The notes: generated from the sequence alone by a model not told the origin. 33,772 bases of DNA from Comamonas sp. JUb58 (GCF_004364775.1 NZ_SOAL01000029.1:1-33772); one strand, 5' to 3'; shown: positions 18,397 to 27,174, counted from the first letter of the stretch. Program-made: numbers and translations.

Positions 18397-20021
18397 TGAG
18401 CATGACTGCATCTACCCTCACCGCCACAACCACCCCCCAGCTGCGGCTGGAAACCCATTACGACCAGCGTGTGATGCGCTGCTTTGCCGAGCGACCCAAC
18501 GATGTCGTCAGCATGTGGCTGCAAGCCGCCCGGCGCCAACCTGACGCCGAGGCGCTGGTCTGCGGCGCGCAGCGCCTGAGCTGGGCGCAGCTGCAAGACC
18601 AGGTGCTGCGCGTGGCGGCCGCGCTGCGCGCACGCGGTGTGGCCAAGGGCGACCGCGTGGCGTTGCTGCTGGGCAATGGCCCTGAGTTTGTGATTGCTTC
18701 CTACGCCACGATGGCCATCGGCGCGGTGGTGGTGCCGCTGAGCATCCGCGAGCAGTCGGCTGGCATTGGCTACATCCTGCGCGACTGCGAGGCGGTGGTG
18801 CTGGTCCATGATGCAGCGCTGGGCGCCGTGGTGGCCGGCATGGGCGAGACGCCGGCGCTGCGGCACCAGGTGGTGGTGGGCGGCGCGCCCGATAGCCCCC
18901 AGGCCTTTGCGCAGCTGCTGACCCATGCGCCGCTGCCGCAGTGCGAGGCTTTGGATGAGGAAGACCTGGCGATGCTGGTCTACACCTCGGGCACCACCGG
19001 TTTCCCCAAGGGGGCGATGCTGACCCACCTGGGCATTGTGCATACCATCCTGCACTACGCGCAGGCGCTGGGCCTGGATGCCTCGGTGCGGGGCTGCGCG
19101 GTAGTGCCGCTCAGCCATGTCACTGGCTTGGTGGCTCTGATGGCGCTGACCCTGGGCCTGGGCGGCACGCTGGTGGTGGTGCCGCATTTCAAAGCGGCCG
19201 AGATGCTGCCGCTGGCCGCCCAGGAGCGCATCAGCTTCACGATCATGGTGCCGGCGATGTACCAGCTGTTGCTGCTGCAGGAAAACTACCGCCAGCATGA
19301 CCTGTCGCACTGGACCGTGGGCGGCTTTGGCGGCGCGCCCATGCCGCCAGAGACCATCGACCGGCTGGCGCAATGGCTGCCGGGGCTGCGCCTGTCCAAC
19401 TGCTACGGCGCGACCGAGACCACCTCGCCGGTGGCGGTGATGCCCGCGCAGCTGACGCGCACGCATCTGGCCAGTGTGGGCCTGGCGCTGCCCTGTGCCG
19501 ATATCGCCGTGATGGACGATGACGGCCGCCCCTTGCCGGCCGATGAGGTGGGTGAGCTCTGGCTCAAGGGCCCGATGGTGGCCAAGGGCTACTGGAACAA
19601 CCCGCAGGCCACGCAGGAGAACTTTGTCGATGGCTACTGGCGCAGCGGCGACGTGGGCCGCATGGATGCGCAGGGCTTTGTCTATGTGATGGACCGCCGC
19701 AAGGACATGCTCAACCGGGGCGGCTACAAGATCTTCAGCGTGGAAGTGGAAAACGCCTTGTGCGAACACCCCGATGTGCTGGAGGCCGCCGTGGTGGCCA
19801 AACCCTGCCCGGTGCTGGGCGAGCGCGTGCATGTGTTTGTGACCCTGCGCGACGACAAGCACACCGAGGCCGAGGCGCTGCGCCGCTTTTGCGCAGAACG
19901 CCTGGCCGACTACAAGGTGCCCGAGAGCTTTACCATCAGCCGCCATCTGCTGCCGCGCAATGCCAACGGCAAGCTGCTCAAGCGCGTGCTGCGCCAAGAG
20001 CTGCTGGCGGCACAGGCTTGA
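18396..20021 (+). CDS. AMP-forming acyl-CoA synthetase (ligase)
   Basis: This 541-aa enzyme of the ANL superfamily should activate a carboxylic acid with ATP and CoA and is probably the entry step of the pathway. The P-loop-like motif 'YTSGTTGFPKG' starts at residue 196. 'YGATETTS' (about 337) is the adenine/AMP motif. 'GYWRSGDVGRMDAQGFVYVMDRRKDMLNRGGYKI' is the hinge region, quoted here only for its Asp and Arg. The catalytic lysine is in 'NANGKLLKR' (about 526). The length and motifs fit the medium/long-chain or aromatic acyl-CoA ligases, but the substrate pocket cannot be assigned by eye. AGGAGG lies just before two possible ATGs (18396 and 18402). The first overlaps the upstream stop as TGATG. 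Confidence 0.93.
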
Positions 20022-20035
20022 AGGAGGGCGCCCGC

Positions 20036-20842
20036 ATGCCAAACGATGCCGCCACCCTCGAAACCCTGCAGCCGGGCATTGCCCTGCTGCGCCTGACGCG
20101 CGCCGCGCGCCTCAATGCGCTGAGCCTGCCCGATCTGCAGTTCTTGCATGCGCTGCTGGATACCTGCCTGGCGGATGCCAGCCTGCGCGTGCTGGTCATC
20201 AGCGGCGAGGGGGCGGGCTTTTGCGCCGGGCTGAACCTCAAATCCTTGCTGGACGAGAACGGGCAACTGCCGGCCACCGTGCGCGAGAACATGGACTTGC
20301 AGCAAAGCTTTGCCGGCCTGGTGCAGCGCCTGCGCGATACCAGCGTGGCGGTGATCGCCGCTGTCAACGGCGTGGCAGTCGGCGCCGGCATGGCGCTGGC
20401 CTTGGCGGCCGATGTGCGTTTTGCCGCGCAGCAGGCGGCCTTCCATGTGGGGGCCATCAAGATCGGCATCACCGCCGGCGAATGCGGCATCAGCTACCAC
20501 CTGCCGCGCCTCATTGGCGCGGGGCGTGCCTTTGAGCTGATGCTGAGTGGCCGCCCGGTCGCATCGGATGAGGCGCTGCGCATAGGCCTGGTCAGCGAGG
20601 TGCTGCCTGCTGCCGATCTGCTGGAACGCGCCTTGCAGTGCGCGCGCCAGATCGCTGCCCATGCGCCGTATGCCACGGCCCACACCAAGCGCCTGATGTG
20701 GCAGAACCTGGATGCCCCGAGCCTGGCCGCAGCCATTGAGCTGGAGAACCATGCCCAAGTGTTGGGCCTCATGACCGAGGATTTCCAGGAAGCCGTCCAG
20801 GCCTTTTTGCACAAGCGCAGCCCCGTGTTCACGGGGCGCTAA
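20036..20842 (+). CDS. Crotonase-fold enzyme (enoyl-CoA hydratase family)
   Basis: The 268-aa product is a second crotonase-fold protein of the operon. Its oxyanion-hole segments are 'GAGFCAGLNLKSL' (about 61-73) and 'GVAVGAGMALALAADVRFA' (about 114-132). The canonical glutamate positions hold Ala ('GAGMAL') and Ala ('HVGAIKIG'). An alternative acid is available in 'TAGECGISYHLPRLIG', a signature of a large actinobacterial and proteobacterial EchA subgroup of uncertain chemistry. AAGGAGG at a suitable distance supports the ATG at 20036, which follows the ligase stop by 14 bases. It may act as a hydratase, isomerase or hydrolase on a pathway-specific CoA ester. Confidence 0.9.
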   Translation: MPNDAATLETLQPGIALLRLTRAARLNALSLPDLQFLHALLDTCLADASLRVLVISGEGAGFCAGLNLKSLLDENGQLPATVRENMDLQQSFAGLVQRLRDTSVAVIAAVNGVAVGAGMALALAADVRFAAQQAAFHVGAIKIGITAGECGISYHLPRLIGAGRAFELMLSGRPVASDEALRIGLVSEVLPAADLLERALQCARQIAAHAPYATAHTKRLMWQNLDAPSLAAAIELENHAQVLGLMTEDFQEAVQAFLHKRSPVFTGR

Positions 20843-20851
20843 GGAGGCGAT

Positions 20852-21379
20852 ATGAACGATTTACGCAACCCGCCCGCCCAAGACAATGATGGCCTGCAGG
20901 TGCCCGTCTGCCAGAGCGTGGAGGATCTGCAAGCCCTTACCGGCACCGAGCTGTATGTCAGCCCCTGGGTGGAAGTGGACCAGACCCGCATCGACCGCTT
21001 TGCCGAGGCGACCGGGGATTTTCAGTGGGTACATGTGAACCCGGCGCGCGCGGCGCAGGAGTCGGGCTTTGGCGGCACGATTGCGCATGGCTTTTTGACC
21101 TTGTCCCTGCTCGGCAAGCACTACGAGGACTTTATGCCCGGGCTGCTGCCGTTTTGCGACCTGGGCATCAACTACGGCCTGAACCGGGTGCGATTTATGC
21201 AGCCAGTGCGGGCGGGCAGCAGGGTGCGCAGCCGCTTTGTGCTGGCGGAGCTCAACCTGGTGACCGGCGGTGTGCAGATGGTCTTCAATGCCACGGTAGA
21301 GCTGGAGGGCGAGAGCAAACCCGCCTGTGTGGCCGAGTCGGTGGTGCGCCGGATGTACAAGCAAGGAGGCGCGCAATGA
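20852..21379 (+). CDS. MaoC-like (R)-specific enoyl-CoA hydratase
   Basis: The 175-aa product has the hot-dog fold of MaoC/hydratase-2 proteins. The catalytic Asp56 and His61 lie in 'ATGDFQWVHVNP', and the hydratase loop 'GGTIAHGFLTLSLL' follows at 74-87. Both are intact, so this is a strong candidate for the enoyl-CoA hydration step, more so than either crotonase of the operon. The length is typical for the single-domain form. The start has AGGAGG 4-9 bases upstream and comes 9 bases after the preceding gene. The last codons overlap the next gene (ATGA). Confidence 0.93.
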   Translation: MNDLRNPPAQDNDGLQVPVCQSVEDLQALTGTELYVSPWVEVDQTRIDRFAEATGDFQWVHVNPARAAQESGFGGTIAHGFLTLSLLGKHYEDFMPGLLPFCDLGINYGLNRVRFMQPVRAGSRVRSRFVLAELNLVTGGVQMVFNATVELEGESKPACVAESVVRRMYKQGGAQ

Positions 21380-22350
21380 AGGCCGTGGTTTGCGAACAGT
21401 TTGGCCCGCCGTCGGCGCTGCAGCTGCGCGATCTGCCTGCGCTCCAGCCCGCCCCCGGCGAGGTGGTCGTCGCCGTCAAGGCGGCCGGCATCAACTACCC
21501 CGACACCCTCATCATCGAAGACCGCTACCAGTTCAAGCCCAGCCTGCCCTTCAGCCCCGGGGGCGAATTTGCTGGCGTGGTCGAAGAGCTGGGTGCCGAG
21601 GTGCAGGGCGTGCGCCAAGGCCAGGCGGTGATCGGCTTTGTGGGCTGGGGCGCTTTTGCGCAGCAGATCCGTGTGCAGCCTGCTGCGCTGTTCCCCATGC
21701 CGGCCGGTCTGCCGTTTGAGGTGGCGGGTTCCCTCTTGATGACCTATGGCACGGCCTACCACGCGCTGCGCGACCGGGCGAGCCTGGCGGCGGGCGAGAC
21801 CGTGCTGGTGCTGGGCGCAGCAGGCGGTGTGGGCATTGCCTGCATCGAGCTGGCCAAGGCCATGGGCGCAAGGGTGATTGCGGCAGCCTCGTCGCCGCAA
21901 AAACTGGCCGCCTGCCGCGCCCATGGCGCGGACGAAACCATCGACTACGAGCGCGAGGATTTGCGCGAGCGGCTCAAGGCCATCACCGGCGGGCGCGGTG
22001 TGGATGTCGTCTGCGATGTGGTCGGCGGGCGCTTCAGCGAGCCGGCCCTGCGCAGCACCGCCTGGCGCGGGCGCTTTCTGGTGCTGGGTTTTGCGGGCGG
22101 TGAGATTCCGCGCATTGCACTCAATCTGCCCTTGCTCAAAGGCTGCGCCATCGTTGGCGTGTTCTGGGGCGACTACCTGCAGCGCGAGCGCGCCCATGTG
22201 GTGGCGGACATTGAGGCGCTGGCCGAGCTTTACACCCAGGGGCGGCTGCGGCCGCTGATTTCCCAGCGCTTCTCGCTGGAAGAAACGCCTGCTGCGCTGG
22301 AGGCCGTGCGCCAGCGCCAGGCCATTGGCAAAGGAGTCGTCGTGCCCTAG
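21376..22350 (+). CDS. NADPH:quinone oxidoreductase-type MDR enzyme
   Basis: The 324-aa product belongs to the zinc-independent quinone oxidoreductase branch of the medium-chain dehydrogenase/reductase family. It has 'GINYPDTLIIEDRYQFKP' and 'PFSPGGEFAGVVEELG' in the catalytic domain, the NADPH-binding 'VLVLGAAGGVGIACIELAK' (about 152-170), and 'RGVDVVCDVVGG' further on. The zinc-ligand cysteines of alcohol dehydrogenases are absent. In CoA-ester operons such proteins often reduce enoyl or quinone-like intermediates. The ATG overlaps the MaoC stop (ATGA), and AAGGAGG precedes it, so the two genes are translationally coupled. It is the last gene of the tightly packed run; the 150-base gap that follows contains a candidate operator. 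Confidence 0.92.
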   Translation: MKAVVCEQFGPPSALQLRDLPALQPAPGEVVVAVKAAGINYPDTLIIEDRYQFKPSLPFSPGGEFAGVVEELGAEVQGVRQGQAVIGFVGWGAFAQQIRVQPAALFPMPAGLPFEVAGSLLMTYGTAYHALRDRASLAAGETVLVLGAAGGVGIACIELAKAMGARVIAAASSPQKLAACRAHGADETIDYEREDLRERLKAITGGRGVDVVCDVVGGRFSEPALRSTAWRGRFLVLGFAGGEIPRIALNLPLLKGCAIVGVFWGDYLQRERAHVVADIEALAELYTQGRLRPLISQRFSLEETPAALEAVRQRQAIGKGVVVP

Positions 22351-22445
22351 CACCTACACACCCCAGCATTTCCCGGTTTCCGTCTTGAACACCGGTGCCA
22401 CGAGACAAGGGGGCAATAAAGCCCTCGGCGCCGATGTGAACCCCG

Positions 22446-22462
22446 GGGTGGCTCTTGTGGGG
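22446..22462. promoter_or_regulatory. Partial candidate LuxR/MalT-type operator upstream of MHS transporter
   Basis: GGGTGG (22446-22451), 5 bases, GTGGGG (22457-22462). This is the direct-repeat half of the arrangement seen at 9926-9942 (GGGTGG, 5 bases, GTGGAG). The inverted CCACCC arm is missing. It ends 38 bases before the transporter ATG, so it could give the transporter its own regulated promoter. Confidence 0.35.
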
Positions 22463-22500
22463 CTGCCCTTATCCAAACCACCTTTCCGAATGGATGAATC

Positions 22501-23808
22501 ATGACGAATGCGAACACCTTGAGCGCTGACATAGCAGCGCAGGCCAGCGAGAGCGGAGCACCCGCCGATGCCAAACGCGCAGCGGTTTCGGGTTTTGTGG
22601 GTACCTTGATCGAGTACTACGATTTCAGCCTCTACGGCTATATGGCGGTGGTGATTGCGCCGCTGTTCTTTCCCAGTGGCGACCCCACGGTATCGCTGCT
22701 GGCCGCACTGGCGGTGTTTGGCACGGCCTACTTTGTGCGGCCGCTGGGCGGTATCGTGTTTGGGCATATCGGCGACAAGTATGGCCGCAAGACGGCGCTG
22801 CTGGGCACCCTGATCTGCATGGGCATTGGCAGCACCTTGATGGGCCTGCTGCCCACCTTTGAGCAGATGGGCTACTTTGCCACCGCCTTGCTGGTGCTGG
22901 TGCGGCTGCTGCAAGGCTTCTCGGCCGGTGGCGAAGTAGGGGGCTCGGCCACCTTTATCTCGGAGTCATCGCCTCCGCACATGAAGGCCACCTTTGGCGC
23001 CTTCACGCCAATGGGATCGACCGGCGGCTTTGCCGTGGCAGCGGCCGTGGCCGGTGCGGTCACCGCGCTCACCACGCCCGAGCAGATGAGTGCCTGGGGC
23101 TGGCGCATTCCCTTTTTGCTGGCGCTGCCCTTGACCCTGCTGTGCATCTGGGCCCGCACCCGCGTGCGCGAAACCTATGAGGGCAAGCCCGAGAAGAAAG
23201 AGCATTCGCCCATTGGCGCCGTCTTCCGCCTGCAAACCAAGGCCTTGCTGCAATCGACCGCGATCAGCGCCGCCACCAATGGCACGGCCTACATCGGCCT
23301 GACCTATATGAGCATCCACCTGGTCAAGCAGCTGGGCTACCCCGCCGGCAATGTGTACTGGGTCGCCACCTTGGCCATTGGCCTGTCTGCGCTGCTGATG
23401 CCGCTGGGCGGCTACATCGGTGACCGCATCGGCCTGCGCCGCCTGATGCTCGTTGGCCTCATCGGCTACATCATCCTGACCTACCCGATGATGGGCCTCA
23501 TGGAGCGCAGCCTGATGGTTGCCGCCTGGGCCTATGTGGTGCTGATGCTCAACACCGTCGCCACCCAGGTCAGCGCCTACACCTTGCTGCCGCTGCTGTT
23601 CCAGCCCCAGTACCGTTACACCGGCGTGGCCACCGGTTGGAATTTTGGCGTGATAATCGCCGGCGGCACCGCCCCCTATGTGGCTGTGAAGCTGGTGCAG
23701 ATGACCGAGAACCGCCAATCGCCCGCGTATTTTGTGATTGCAGCGGCCATCATTGGTCTGATTGGCGTGCTATCGATCCGCCGTGATGCGGCGCGTTCGG
23801 TGACCTGA
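22501..23808 (+). CDS. MHS-family MFS transporter (metabolite:H+ symporter)
   Basis: The 435-aa inner-membrane protein has about 12 transmembrane helices. MHS-type MFS motifs are clear: 'GTLIEYYDFSLYGYMA' in TM1, 'RPLGGIVFGHIGDKYGRK' in loop 2-3 and 'RLLQGFSAGGEVGGSATF' in TM4, with 'GGYIGDRIGLRR' as the second-half loop motif. The family takes up carboxylates such as shikimate, alpha-ketoglutarate and aromatic acids by proton symport. Its place at the end of the CoA-ester gene cluster suggests that it imports the pathway substrate. It lacks the C-terminal coiled coil seen in the ProP protein encoded at 8247-9818, so it is not an osmosensor. It converges with the MarR gene. Confidence 0.93.
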   Translation: MTNANTLSADIAAQASESGAPADAKRAAVSGFVGTLIEYYDFSLYGYMAVVIAPLFFPSGDPTVSLLAALAVFGTAYFVRPLGGIVFGHIGDKYGRKTALLGTLICMGIGSTLMGLLPTFEQMGYFATALLVLVRLLQGFSAGGEVGGSATFISESSPPHMKATFGAFTPMGSTGGFAVAAAVAGAVTALTTPEQMSAWGWRIPFLLALPLTLLCIWARTRVRETYEGKPEKKEHSPIGAVFRLQTKALLQSTAISAATNGTAYIGLTYMSIHLVKQLGYPAGNVYWVATLAIGLSALLMPLGGYIGDRIGLRRLMLVGLIGYIILTYPMMGLMERSLMVAAWAYVVLMLNTVATQVSAYTLLPLLFQPQYRYTGVATGWNFGVIIAGGTAPYVAVKLVQMTENRQSPAYFVIAAAIIGLIGVLSIRRDAARSVT

Positions 23809-23823
23809 GTTTGAGCCGGGTTT

Positions 23824-23856
23824 GCCCGCTCCGCCTCGGCATGCGTGGCGGCGGGC
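23824..23856. terminator. GC-rich hairpin between convergent genes
   Basis: GCCCG plus CCGCC (23824-23835) pair with GGCGG plus CGGGC (23847-23856), with a two-base bulge and an 11-base loop. It sits between the convergent transporter and MarR genes. There is no clear T-run, so a shared weak terminator is plausible but not certain. Confidence 0.4.
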
Positions 23857-23896
23857 AGGGGGGCGGTCAGGCGCAAGCTGCCTGGTGGCCCCAGCC

Positions 23897-24373
23897 TCAA
23901 TCCCCTTCCAGCAACTTCACACCCGAGAGTCGGCTCAGCAGGCCGATCAGCGTCTTTTGCTCCGCCTCCGACAGGCGAGAGACCACTTTTTCCTCAGCCA
24001 CCTTGGCCTGCACGATGGTTTGCGCCAGCAACTGGCGCCCGGCCTCGGTCATTGTGATCAGCTTGCGCCGCCGGTTGGCGGCATCGGGGTGCGTCTGCAC
24101 CAGATCGGCTTGCACCATGCGGTCGATCACATAGGTGCCGGTGGCCTTGTCCATGCCGGCGCGGCTGCCCACGGTCTGCTGGTCGCAGGTGCCCAGCTCG
24201 TCCAGCACGATCAGGACCGCGTACTGCAGCTGGGTCAGCCCTGAGCTGACGGCGGCCGACCAGCTGGTGGCAGTGCGCTGCGCCGCACGGCGCACCAGGT
24301 GCATGACGGAAGTGGGGCCACGCGGCCACAGCGGTGCACCGTCAATCAAATCCTGCCCGTCTTCCTGGTTCAT
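23897..24373 (-). CDS. MarR-family transcriptional regulator
   Basis: The 158-aa product is a winged-helix MarR repressor. The DNA-binding part includes 'LTQLQYAVLIVLDELGTC', the recognition region 'RAGMDKATGTYVIDRMVQADLVQ', and the wing with 'DAANRRRKLITMTEAGRQLL'. The terminal helices form the dimer. MarR proteins of this kind often respond to phenolic acids. It is divergent from ubiX-ubiD with only 49 bases between the start codons. Two palindromic sites with AGTTCGAACT-type arms lie there and reach into the first codons of ubiX, so autoregulation together with repression of the decarboxylase operon is likely. The start is supported by AAGGGG upstream. Confidence 0.93.
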   Translation of the reverse strand: MNQEDGQDLIDGAPLWPRGPTSVMHLVRRAAQRTATSWSAAVSSGLTQLQYAVLIVLDELGTCDQQTVGSRAGMDKATGTYVIDRMVQADLVQTHPDAANRRRKLITMTEAGRQLLAQTIVQAKVAEEKVVSRLSEAEQKTLIGLLSRLSGVKLLEGD

Positions 24374-24395
24374 CGATACCCCTTGTCTTTACTTG

Positions 24396-24444
24396 GTTTG
24401 AGTTCGAACTATCATAGCGGACATGAATAGTTTGAACTCGAACT
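24396..24444. promoter_or_regulatory. Two candidate MarR operators
   Basis: AGTTCGAACT at 24401-24410 is a perfect 10-bp palindrome. A related double site, AGTTTGAACT followed by CGAACT, lies at 24429-24444. The centres are about 28 bp apart, nearly three helical turns, in the short divergent promoter region. The second site overlaps the first codons of ubiX, so a bound repressor would block both promoters or the start region. Confidence 0.65.
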
Positions 24445-25079
24445 GTTGGCCTGCGGCACCGCAGCCAACTCGGCCAAGCGCAGCTGCAGGCGCGCCCGGC
24501 AAGATCGTCGTCGGCATGACCGGCGCCACCGGTGCCATCCTGGGCATCCGCCTGCTGGAAGCGCTCAAGGCGCTGGGCGTGGAAACACATCTGATCGTCT
24601 CGCGCTGGGCGCGCGCCACGATCCAGATGGAGACGGACTACGCAGTGCGCGATGTGCTGGATCTGGCCACCAAGGTCTACAGCGAACGCGACCAGGCAGC
24701 TGCCATCTCCAGCGGGTCGTTTCGCACCGAGGGCATGGTGGTCGTGCCTTGCAGCATGAAGACGCTGGCGGCCATCCGCATGGGCTATGCCGATGAGCTG
24801 GTGGTGCGCGCAGCCGATGTGACCTTGAAGGAGCGCAGACGCCTAGTCATCGTGCCGCGCGAATCCCCACTGAGCGCGATCCACCTGGAGAACATGCTGG
24901 CGCTGACCCAGGCCGGCGCCCAGATGCTGCCGCCCATGCCCGCCTTCTACAACAGACCCGCATCCACCGACGACATTGTCAACCACATCGTCGCGCGGAT
25001 CCTCGACCAATTTGGCTTGGACAACGACCTGACCGTGCGCTGGACCGGGCCCACCCCTCTTTCTAAGGAGAAAACATGA
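24423..25079 (+). CDS. ubiX: UbiX-type flavin prenyltransferase
   Basis: The 218-aa enzyme should join dimethylallyl phosphate to FMN to make the prenyl-FMN cofactor used by UbiD decarboxylases. Visible blocks are the phosphate loop 'VVGMTGATGAILGIRLLE' (29-46), 'SSGSFRTEGMVVVPCSMKTL' (the Ser/FMN region and the PCSMKT loop), 'RAADVTLKERRRLVIVPRE' and 'AIHLENML'. All are as expected for an active protein. The product has an extra 25-residue Ala/Pro-rich N-terminus before the first strand. No ribosome site precedes the ATG at 24423, and the first codons coincide with a MarR-type operator. The next in-frame ATG (24516) would cut into the first strand. The stop overlaps the UbiD start. Confidence 0.93.
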   Translation: MNSLNSNCWPAAPQPTRPSAAAGAPGKIVVGMTGATGAILGIRLLEALKALGVETHLIVSRWARATIQMETDYAVRDVLDLATKVYSERDQAAAISSGSFRTEGMVVVPCSMKTLAAIRMGYADELVVRAADVTLKERRRLVIVPRESPLSAIHLENMLALTQAGAQMLPPMPAFYNRPASTDDIVNHIVARILDQFGLDNDLTVRWTGPTPLSKEKT

Positions 25080-26578
25080 AGCAAGACATGAAGCACTACA
25101 AAGACCTGCGCAGCTACCTGCAAGCTCTCGACGAGATCGGCGACCTGGCCCACATCCGCCAGGAGGTCGATGGCGATCTGGAGCCCGGTGCCATCACGCG
25201 CCGCAGCTGCGAGATCGATGCGCCCGCGCCGCTGTTTGAAAACATCCGGGGTGCGACGCCCGGCTTTCGCATCCTGGGCGCGCCGGCTGCCCGCTCGTCG
25301 CGCAAGGACATGCCTTATGCCCGCGTGGCCCTGTCACTGGGCCTGCCGCCCGCATCGACGGTGCCCGAGATCGTGAATGCGCTGCTGGCCGCGCGCCAGT
25401 TGCCCGGCAAAAAACCAGTGCGTATCGATGCTGCGGGCGCGCCTTGCCGGCAGAACATTCTGCGCGGCGACGATGCGAACCTGGACCGCTTTCCGATCCC
25501 CTTTGCGCACGACACCGATGGCGGCCGCTACGCCAATACCTGGGGCATGCTGATCGCCAAGACACCGGATGGCCGTTGGACCAACTGGTCCATCGCCCGC
25601 GTGATGAAGGTGGATGGCAAGCGCATGGCCGGCCTGATGGTGCCCAGCCAGCACATTGGCCAGATCTGGGCCGAATGGGTCAAGATCGGCCAGCCCATGC
25701 CTTATGCGCTGGTGCAGGGCGTGGCGCCGGCCATCGCCTGTGCCGCAGGGGTGCCGATCCCGGCGGGCATTGACGAGGCCGACTATGTGGGCGCGCTCTG
25801 GGACGAACCCATCGAGGTGGTCAAGGCGCTGGGCGTGGACCTGGATGTGCCCGCCCATGCCGAAGTGGTGATTGAAGGCCATGTGTCCATCACGCGCGAT
25901 TGCCCTGAAGGCCCTTATGGCGAGTATTCGGGCTATCTGGGCACCGAGTCGTCGATGCAGCCCAGCTTCCATGTGGAGACCATCAGCTACCGCGACGATC
26001 CGATCTGGCCACTGGTCGTGGCGGGCCGCCCTGCGGACGAGTCGCACACCATCTGGGCCATGGGCATGGCGGCCGATGCCATGGCCTTGATGCGCGAAGC
26101 CGGTCTGCCCGTGGTCTCCGCCTGGGCGCCCGAGGAATCGGCCGTGCACTGGTTTGTGGTGGTCGTCCCCAACGACTGGCGCGAGAAGCTGCCCAATACC
26201 AGCTCCGAGCAGTTTGCACGGCGCGTGGGTGAGCTGCTGTTCAAGGCCGATTCGCTGGTGTTCATCCCCAAGATCTTCCTGGTGGACGACGATATCGATC
26301 CCACCAAGATTGCCGATGTGGTCTGGGCCCTGGCCACCCGGGTGCATCCCCGCCGTAAGCAGGCGGTGTTTGAGGAGGCGCGCGTGGTCTCCTTGGCGCA
26401 CTGCTATGAAGAGGACGAGTATGCCAGCGGCCGAGGCCCCAAGGTCGTGTTCGACACCTTGCAGCTGCCGATAGGCGAGGGGCGCTTGCGCCATGCCTCG
26501 TTCGACCAGGCCTACCCGCAGGACCTGCGCGAGCGTGTGCTCAAGAACTGGGACAGCATGACCACTAGCCCGCGTTAA
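25076..26578 (+). CDS. UbiD-family prenyl-FMN-dependent decarboxylase
   Basis: The 500-aa enzyme should carry out reversible non-oxidative decarboxylation of an aromatic or alpha,beta-unsaturated acid. The catalytic triad of the family is present: Arg175 in 'NWSIARVM', Glu278 and Glu283 in 'CPEGPYGEYSGYLG'. These correspond to Arg173, Glu277 and Glu282 of fungal Fdc1. The conserved 'GRYANTWGMLIAKTPDGRW' region and 'SSEQFARRVGELLFKAD' are also present. AAGGAG precedes the ATG, which overlaps the ubiX stop (ATGA), so cofactor enzyme and decarboxylase are made together. The local MarR control suggests catabolism or detoxification of a phenolic or aromatic acid and not ubiquinone synthesis; this is inference. 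Confidence 0.95.
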   Translation: MKQDMKHYKDLRSYLQALDEIGDLAHIRQEVDGDLEPGAITRRSCEIDAPAPLFENIRGATPGFRILGAPAARSSRKDMPYARVALSLGLPPASTVPEIVNALLAARQLPGKKPVRIDAAGAPCRQNILRGDDANLDRFPIPFAHDTDGGRYANTWGMLIAKTPDGRWTNWSIARVMKVDGKRMAGLMVPSQHIGQIWAEWVKIGQPMPYALVQGVAPAIACAAGVPIPAGIDEADYVGALWDEPIEVVKALGVDLDVPAHAEVVIEGHVSITRDCPEGPYGEYSGYLGTESSMQPSFHVETISYRDDPIWPLVVAGRPADESHTIWAMGMAADAMALMREAGLPVVSAWAPEESAVHWFVVVVPNDWREKLPNTSSEQFARRVGELLFKADSLVFIPKIFLVDDDIDPTKIADVVWALATRVHPRRKQAVFEEARVVSLAHCYEEDEYASGRGPKVVFDTLQLPIGEGRLRHASFDQAYPQDLRERVLKNWDSMTTSPR

Positions 26579-26671
26579 CCAGCGCTAATCAGCGCTCAAA
26601 AGGCCCATGGCCTGGGCCGCGAGGGGCCAGGCTCTGCCAAGCACCATGCGGCCCTGCGCTGCCTTTTTCCT

Positions 26672-27124
26672 ATGACGACATTTACTCCAGGCATCGATGC
26701 CTTGCTGCGCGAGTTTCATGTGCTGTCGCTCTCCGTCTGCGCGGATGGCCAGCACTGGGCTGCGCCCTTGTTCTATGTGTTGGACCCCGCCCAGCCGCGC
26801 CTGCTGTTTGTGACCGACCCGCAGACGCGCCACGGGCAGCTACTGCGCCAGGCCGGATCAGCAGTGGTGACCATCAGCAGCGCCAGCCGCAGCATTGCGG
26901 AGATCCGCGGGCTGCAAATGGAAGGCGCCGTCCAACGGCTGGCAGGGGCGGACAGTGAAGCGGCGAGCGCTTTCTACGCCCAGACTTTTCCTGTTCCCGC
27001 CCATCTGCAGCCAGCGTTCTGGTCCTTCCAGCCCCATGCCATCAAGGCCACGGACAACCGGCTCCACTTTGGCGCCAAAGCCTACTGGCCCGCCCCAGCA
27101 GATGCGGCGCCGCCGCTTGGCTGA
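26672..27124 (+). CDS. YhbP-like (UPF0306) pyridoxamine-phosphate-oxidase-fold protein
   Basis: The 150-aa product has the split-barrel flavin-binding fold of the PNP-oxidase superfamily and resembles E. coli YhbP. It shows 'LREFHVLSLSVCADGQHWAAPLFYVLD', then 'LLFVTDPQTRHGQLLRQ', and 'EIRGLQMEGAVQRL'; the 'TxTRH' and 'IRGxQ' blocks are the YhbP hallmarks. The biochemical function of the family is unknown. It follows ubiD by 93 bases on the same strand without a terminator between, so it may be part of the operon and might handle FMN for the decarboxylase system. No clear ribosome site precedes the ATG. A weak hairpin overlaps its stop codon. Confidence 0.8.
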   Translation: MTTFTPGIDALLREFHVLSLSVCADGQHWAAPLFYVLDPAQPRLLFVTDPQTRHGQLLRQAGSAVVTISSASRSIAEIRGLQMEGAVQRLAGADSEAASAFYAQTFPVPAHLQPAFWSFQPHAIKATDNRLHFGAKAYWPAPADAAPPLG

Positions 27125-27136
27125 GGCGGGGTTTTG
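27110..27136 (+). terminator. Weak terminator-like hairpin after the YhbP-like gene
   Basis: CCGCC (27110-27114) pairs with GGCGG (27125-27129) around a 10-base loop that contains the stop codon, followed by GG and TTTT. The stem is short, but the position fits termination of the ubiX-ubiD-yhbP unit. Confidence 0.4.
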
Positions 27137-27174
27137 TCAGTAGGCCGCGTAGGGCTTAGGAACCGTCAATAGAA

